A stretch of 64,000 nt of DNA from positions 1,835,001-1,899,000 of the forward strand of contig CALZFC010000031.1 of the NCBI GenBank assembly GCA_945643635.1, given 5' to 3'. The position numbers and the translations under genes were made by a program. Below the pieces are notes generated by a model that made no database searches, was not told where the DNA came from, and saw only the letters and a list, made by a program, of their open reading frames with translations. This DNA is from Allodiplogaster sudhausi (lineage: Eukaryota > Nematoda > Chromadorea > Rhabditida > Diplogasteridae). Shown here piece by piece: positions 56,330 to 64,000 of this stretch (position 1 is its first letter; every line of letters starts with the position of its first letter).

Positions 56330-58010
56330 GCGAAGGCGATTTATTAACAAGACGAAAAAAAAAATTATCACAACACAGTTTCATACGCTTTTGACCTACA
56401 AGGATATGTGCTTACAATTACAACGGAAAAAGAGGGCAACATTTTTTCAAAGTAAAAACTTAATCACAGCAAGCCCTGCAAAACAATATCTGTTAAACTT
56501 GAAGCTACTGCGGCTAGAAGATTCGAGGTTTGCAAAGCATTGAAACTGCGGGCTCGTTGACTCTTTGGGGATAACGCAGGCAAAACCAAGGGATGGAGAA
56601 AAGTGGTGGCGGATAACAAATAAGATCGAATTAAGATACATGGGACGCATAATAATATTTTAAGGGATACACACAAAACAGAAAGATCACAAATTAAATT
56701 TATTATTCATTAGAGATTGCAAAGCAGGAGAGATTTGAATATAAATATCTTGTCATAAGGCACCATCGTGCTTTACATGGAATAGACTCACAATATTTAG
56801 GGGGTACTTCGGCTGAAAAAGCAAGAAGGGATCGGAGCGAAGGCCGACCCGAGAAGGGCGTTAAGAGACCAGCGCAGCATCAGCTTTGGTCATCGCCCTC
56901 TCCACGCTCATCTCCGTTCGGGCAAAAGCGAGTCCATCAATTTCTTCTCAAGAATGTAAAGTAAAGCAGGAAAAATCCAAACACAGAAAATATTCATTCT
57001 TCAGAAACACAATTCGTTTCCTTACCATAAGTGGAATAATTTATAATTCCTACAAACTTTATTTTCCGATTAGAAGTCTAGAAATATGCATATAAATAAA
57101 TGAATAGTGCCCCTCTCTAAAGGGCATCTTTTCTAGTTGATACCTGTTTGTCTCGCATGAGATGAGCAAGAACAGCCCCGCCAAGGAAGACCATGTGCTT
57201 CCTTCTCGGGGGAGCCTCGATTCGGATTCTGCAAAGAATCATCCAATTATAAACAATTCTATTTACCGACTGTCAATCTAAATTAAGTAGTTTTTCAACT
57301 TGACAAATATCCATTGAAAAAGTAAATGGCTGAAAGGAAAAAAAACCTTGAATCGTTCAGTGTCTCCCTTGAGGAATCTCTCGAGTTACAGCTGCTTGAC
57401 CACTCCCTCCAATCTGGAAGGCAATCCTGGGTACATAGTGGAGCCCCCAGAAAGCACAATATGCTTCTACTAATCCATGCGAACATCTATTCCACAATGT
57501 TTCAGACATCATTATAAAATAAACGAGTCAATATATTGCTTTAATTAATTTCGTAACATATTTCCGTTGCATTCGTTTCTCTCTTGAAAAAAAGATTTCG
57601 GCGTAATAAATAAATATTCAACTAGTTCTTCAAATGTACCTTCCACTAAATACGGTTGCCAAGTAGATTTATGTAAAAAAAATTTAGTGCAGTATCATAT
57701 CTGGTATATACGGTACAAGTAAATAAAAGTACGCTCCCAATCTTGAAATTTGAGAACCCATTACACGAATTCTTTCATACTGTAATTTTATCTAAGTGTC
57801 GCATTTGCACTGCGCTAACTCTCCGTGGGAAGAGCACCTCGGGCGCCTCGAATCTGTCCCCGCACAGATTCACCATTCGGCCATCCGGCAACTGACAAGA
57901 AATTCAGCCATTTTTTGAAAACAAATCGTATTGCTTCCGTTTTAAAAACTTTAGAGCTATATTTAAAAGTGGAAATAATAGGAATACAAGGACACATGAA
58001 TAAAAAACAT
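56330..58010 (-). repeat. Direct segmental duplication of the Arp2 3' half (copy 1, decayed)
   Basis: This stretch matches 61148-62845 in the same orientation, across both exons and non-coding DNA: the 3' flank (cgcttttgacctac...acaattacaacgg near 56390-56430 and 61250-61290; acatgggacgcataataata near 56640 and 61645), the introns and the 5' edge near tttagagctat. The beta-tubulin gene and about 0.8 kb of other DNA lie between the two copies. Confidence 0.9.
56861..57891 (-). pseudogene. Partial Arp2 pseudogene
   Basis: Four of the Arp2 exons can be followed on the minus strand. The first (about 57830-57891) begins LPDGRMVNLCGDRFEAPEV and then loses similarity, so the rest of that exon is gone. 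The second (about 57345-57470) keeps [17 protein letters not shown] but has stop codons before KHIV and after VKQL. The third (about 57134-57225) keeps [13 protein letters not shown] but has lost 8 nt at its acceptor, shifting frame. The last keeps only [14 protein letters not shown] and the stop. The upstream exons present in the functional gene are absent. It cannot encode a functional Arp2. Confidence 0.92.
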
Positions 58011-58387
58011 AAGACATGCTTCGTAAGAGAAAACAGAAAAAACCCAATAAAAAAAAGAAAAGACATTTTCAAAAACATTTCGGTGCCATAAAGGTACTGT
58101 TGTTTTCATAACAGTCTATTTCCCACCCAGAAATTTTTTTGCGCGGGAAATTCCCCACACAACCTTTGGCACGTTTTTGTCATACGCGCGCGCTTTTATA
58201 GATCAGAGGTGTCTGCGTTACGACGCGAGAGGTCAAAAGTTTTAGCTGCTAGGGCATGGAGCTCTCATTCTCAATTTGGAAACTGTTGTTGTCCTGGCGT
58301 GTTGCGTGTCCGTTCTTGTTCCACATCTTGAAGATTAATTTATCGCCTTCTGCCTCCAGGTCAGGAACTCTTTTTTCATTCTTCATT
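58011..58387. promoter_or_regulatory. Beta-tubulin promoter and 5' leader
   Basis: The interval has a GC-alternating stretch (cgcgcgcg) followed by TTTTATA at 58194-58200, a possible TATA element that would give a leader of about 160 nt. An ATG at 58257 is in frame with the tubulin start and no stop lies between, but the canonical start is taken downstream because tubulins begin MREI. Confidence 0.4.
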
Positions 58388-60317
<1,930 letters not shown>

Positions 60318-61147
60318 TAGGCTTGCCTGTTCATGTCGTATATTTTATTGTTCGGATCCTTATTGAACTCTTAATTTAGCTAATTATATTCTATATTATA
60401 TAGTATACATATGGTGCGATAAAATTAAGTGCCTTTTACTTCAGTCTGACATTGATGCATTGGTAGTAAGTCAAATACAATGAAAGGATGGAGGATGCAC
60501 CGCTTTGTGCTGAATCTCGAATCAATATTTGTGATTCATGGACAGCACAAAAATGGGGTCGTCGGGGGACTCGACTCCCTCACTGGTCTGGGCATCCACG
60601 CTTTCGCCATTTCCCACATATGTATCTGGGTTTGTCTTGCATCTTGAAAGCCTGTCTCGATGATACAGCTGAATGAAAGCAGGAGTTCAATAGGATTCCA
60701 TATGCATTGACCAGGACATCGAGTTTTCCTAGAGCAGAAGAGTAAGAAACAAGAGATGGCGGGTGAGACAGAAAGACTCGAGAGAGGCCTCCTCGAGGAA
60801 GAGAAGACCTTTTTTCTCCCGTTCCCTCTTCCCCTGTTGGTCCTGCCGATAGCGCCTCTTTTGATTGTGCGACATGAGAATGAATCGAATTTCTGAAACT
60901 TACAATTAGAGAGCGAGGCTGGGCTGTTTCACCAAGAATGACAGTCAAAAATGGATATCGAATGAGATCTTTGTTCTGGAAAACAACCATTTTCAGGTGT
61001 ACCTTTGTCCGGCTTTCCTCCCAGTGATAGCCGGAGCCTCTTAACAGTTTAAGTGGGATTATCACACAGGGTTCGATATCACACTCTCCATCGTGCTAAA
61101 CTCACATTTTCCCTGCACAGCTCAAAGTCCGAATGTCACATCAACAG
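60318..61147. other. Intergenic between beta-tubulin and Arp2
   Basis: This contains the tubulin 3' UTR; no AATAAA is seen in its first 200 nt. A 161-codon open frame on the minus strand (60580-61065) includes KLDVLVNAYGI, faintly like the short-chain dehydrogenase motif, but nothing around it fits that family. Confidence 0.4.
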
Positions 61148-62845
61148 AGCGTAAGCGATTTATTAATAAACCGATGTAAGCTGAAATAAGTTATCACAAT
61201 AAGTAAACATCTCGGAAAGATATATCGGCATACGGCACTATTTCATCCGCTTTTGACCTACGAGGACATGTGTTTGCAATTACAACGGATAAAGAGGGCA
61301 AATTATTTCAAAGAATTTTTAAACTTAATCACAGCAAGCTCCGCAAAACAATTAGATATAATTCATGTCTGGAAGAACAGAATTTGATAGAAGAATAGCG
61401 CCTAGTGTAAGTGAAAAAAGAGCATAAGGCAGAGAGAAAATGTCGGGAATAATTCTTGTATTGTTTGCAGAAAATGCATACAACTTGAGGTTAGCCCCCT
61501 TCTGCGGCTAGAAGAATCGAGGCTCGCAAAGCAATGAAGACGTGGGCTAGTTGACTCTTTCGGGATAAAGCAGGCAAAACCAAGGGACGGAGCAAAGCGG
61601 TCCTGGATAACAAATAAGACTAAGTTTGTGTTTCGAATTAAGATACATGGGACGCATAATAATATTTTAAGGGATGCACACAAAGCTCAAAGATCACAAA
61701 TTAGATTTATTATTACATTAGAGATTGCAAAGCAGGAGAGATTTGCATATAAATATTTAGTCCCATCGTGCTTTACACGGAATAGACCCACAATTTCTAG
61801 AGGGAATTTCGTCAGAAAAAGCAAGAAGGGACCGAAGCAGAGGCTGACCCGAGAAGAGTTAAGAAACGAGAGCAGCATCTGCCTTGGTCATCGCCCTTTC
61901 CACGCCCACCTCCTCGTACTCCTTCTTAGACACCCAGAAATCCTGCAAAAATGAGCCTAATTCGCTTCCTTATCATTAGCAGAATAATTTATTACTCCTA
62001 CAAACTTTATTTTCCGATTAGAAGTCTAGAAATATGCATATAAGTAAATGAATAATGCCGCTCTCTAAAGGGCATCTTCTCCAGTTGACACCTGTTTGTC
62101 TCGCATGAGATGAGCAAGAACAGCCCCGCCAAGGAAGACCATGTGCTTCCTTCTCGGGGGAGCCTCGATTCGGATCTTGAACTTCTGCAAAGAACCACCC
62201 ATTTAGAATCAGTTACACTTACTGAACGAAATAACAGTCAGTTTAGATTATGTACCCCTAGATAACAGTAAATTTTTTAACTTGACCTAAAAGATCTGCC
62301 TGAAAATTGAAGAACCTTGAATCGTTCAGTGTCTCCCTTGAGGACTCTCTCGAGGTAGAGCTGCTTGACCTCCCTCTCCAGTCTGGACGGCAGTCCCGGG
62401 TACATGGTGGAGCCGCCAGATAGAACAATGTGCTTGTACAGATCCATGCGAACATCTCAATTATTCCACAGTAAATAACAATGTTTCAGACATTAATACA
62501 AAGTAAAGAAGTCAATATTTCAACTAATTTGTAACACTTTTCCATGGCCTTTTCTTCAAATGTACCTTCCACTAAATACGAATATAAAGTAGATTTTTGA
62601 TAACCCTGACCAATATCCGCAGCTTGAATGGAGTTGAAGAGTTGTTCGGAGAGTCCGGCCTTCTCTACATCGATGAGATGTGGTTGGAAGAGTACTTCAG
62701 GCGCCTCGAATCTCTCTCCGCCTAGATTCACGATTCGGCCATCCGGCAACTGACAACAAATTCAGTCATTTTTGTAAAATATTGTCATGTTTTCAGTCTA
62801 AAAGTTTAGAGCTATTATGAAAAATGCGAATAAATGGACACCTGC
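61148..62845 (-). repeat. Direct segmental duplication of the Arp2 3' half (copy 2, intact)
   Basis: The intact counterpart of the decayed copy at 56330-58010. It spans the last four Arp2 exons, their introns and about 700 bp of 3' flank. Confidence 0.9.
61706..61711 (-). terminator. Polyadenylation signal AATAAA (Arp2)
   Basis: AATAAA on the minus strand, about 148 nt beyond the Arp2 stop. The same sequence is present in the pseudogene copy near 56700. Confidence 0.55.
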
Positions 62846-64000
62846 AAATTATCGAAAACTAGAAGAGTCATCTTTCTTTAAAGACCAAAATCGCATATTT
62901 TCTAAACATGGCGGGTTGCATTTCATTTACAATATGCCTCGGCAAGGTTATCTCTACAAAATAGCTTTCATTGAAAACTCGAAAAGTGAAAGACATAAAT
63001 TAATCAGCCATCTGCAACAATTGCAGATGGCTCAAACAAAATAGTTAGCTCGGAATTAAACTTTAAAACCATGTTAACTTTAAAACAGCTTCTCTCTCGT
63101 CAGCGAATAAATCATTAATAACATAATCATAACAGTGTGTTACTATCACAGTTGATCTAGAAGAGAACTACCGTCAAAATGCCCTTGAATAACATACCGT
63201 ATAAGACTGAGTAAGTACAGTAGTCTCAAGAGCGAGGCGCTCCTCTTGCTCGATGTCGTAGGCGACGTAGCAGAGCTTCTCCTTCATCTGGCGGACCGTC
63301 TCGAAGTCGGCCGAGTGGTTGAAGGAGTATCCACGCAGCAGAAGCAGCTGAAGAAGGCCAGCATCACCATGTTCATTCACAGAAATTAAACTACTTTAAT
63401 TCCAAACCATAAACCCAACAACAACCAAAATTTCAGAAACCACCAGCTTTAGACAACAATAGAAATAAAGCAAAGTATGACAGGAAGGTAAGAATGTTCC
63501 ATATAACAATGGGTAAGATAAAATCATATTCCCATCGCATAGGATAGATCCACGTTCTTGTTGCATATGATAGAGCCAACAAGATAGCCTTAAAACACAA
63601 ATGGACAATAAAAGATGAACTACTAGCCTTGATAAGATACTTGGTGATATCCCTGCCCGCAATGTCCAGTCGCCTCGTCTGGTTGTGGAGGGCGTAGCCG
63701 TGGTAGACCGGGCAGATGTGAGTCACTCCATCTCCTGCACACAATCTCGTTGACAACTTTCCAAAAGGACACCAACTGTTGACAAACAATTAGCCTTTTC
63801 AATAGAAAATTATTCACCCTAATATATTTTTCCGTTAATTTCTTTAGTCAGAGGAAGGCAGAAATGGGTGTATCTGAATGAATAACTCCTTTGTTCCAAA
63901 GTGAAGTCCACACTCTAAATACGTCGTAAGAAAAGAAAAGGGGGCGGGGAGAGGGAAGGAAAACATTTCCAGGGACCTGAATCGATGACGACTCCAGTGA
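61859..64000 (-). CDS. ARP2: Actin-related protein 2 (Arp2), C-terminal half; 5' end beyond the window
   Basis: Seven exons are inside the window: 63977-64000 (incomplete), 63628-63734, 63198-63347, 62611-62749, 62316-62455, 62092-62184 and 61859-61942. They encode about the last 243 residues of a roughly 394-aa protein. Matches to Arp2 are continuous: [113 protein letters not shown] and the C-terminal [13 protein letters not shown]. The VVIDSGDGVTH stretch is the phosphate-2 loop that binds ATP, and [10 protein letters not shown] is the actin-fold adenosine motif. Arp2 pairs with Arp3 in the Arp2/3 complex that nucleates branched actin filaments. The intron at 63348-63627 begins GC rather than GT (AAG|GCTAGT), a known minor class. 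Frames are open throughout, so this copy is taken as functional. Confidence 0.97.

Noticed and set aside
58256..58387. In-frame upstream ATG that would extend beta-tubulin by 44 residues
   Set aside because: Beta-tubulins start at MREI, and the extension would destroy the N-terminal autoregulation signal; it is taken as leader.
60580..61065. 161-codon minus-strand frame with KLDVLVNAYGI resembling a dehydrogenase motif
   Set aside because: No Rossmann glycine motif, no YxxxK, no other SDR sequence around; the likeness is too short.

Overview
The window is nuclear DNA from an invertebrate animal. Genes are split by many short introns (about 50 to 400 bp), coding exons are GC-rich inside AT-rich introns, and the families present (CRIM1-type receptor, NRF-6-type acyltransferase, SLIRP, beta-tubulin, Arp2, eukaryotic tRNAs) are animal. 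I cannot place the species more precisely. The gene models below were built by eye from open frames, GT/AG sites, phase agreement and family resemblance; exon phases join without a frame break in almost every case.

Region by region. 0.25-1.0 kb (-): a SLIRP-like mitochondrial RNA-binding protein. 2.1-3.1 kb (-): a tiny Pro/Lys/Tyr-rich protein whose last exon lies in a 364-bp tandem duplication, with a TATA box upstream. 3.5-3.95 kb: a 456-bp element with 22-bp perfect terminal inverted repeats ending in TTAA. 4.6-8.0 kb: two divergently transcribed, seven-exon paralogues of an unrecognised single-pass membrane protein family, apparently produced by an old inverted duplication. 8.94-11.0 kb: a nearly perfect 2-kb palindrome. 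11.3-12.2 kb (-): an unrecognised small membrane protein. 12.9-19.1 kb (+): a 22-exon NRF-6-type multipass acyltransferase with signal peptide and NRF domain. 20.75-41.7 kb (-): a 24-exon CRIM1 homologue (about 1006 aa) with two tRNA genes in its 3' introns and an 11.8-kb third intron. 41.7-56.3 kb: about 14.5 kb with no gene I can support, packed with GA/CT simple repeats. 56.3-58.0 kb: a decayed partial copy of Arp2. 58.4-60.3 kb (+): a complete eight-exon beta-tubulin. 61.15-64.0 kb (-): the 3' half of the functional Arp2 gene, running off the window end.

The most interesting points are the unknown inverted paralogue pair, the two adjacent palindromic structures, the duplicated terminal exon, the altered taxane-site loop of the beta-tubulin, the apparent gene-conversion patch between Arp2 and its pseudogene, and GA/CT repeats that repeatedly start within about 20 nt of 5' splice sites. 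Beta-tubulin and Arp2 both serve the cytoskeleton; otherwise the neighbouring genes have no evident shared pathway.
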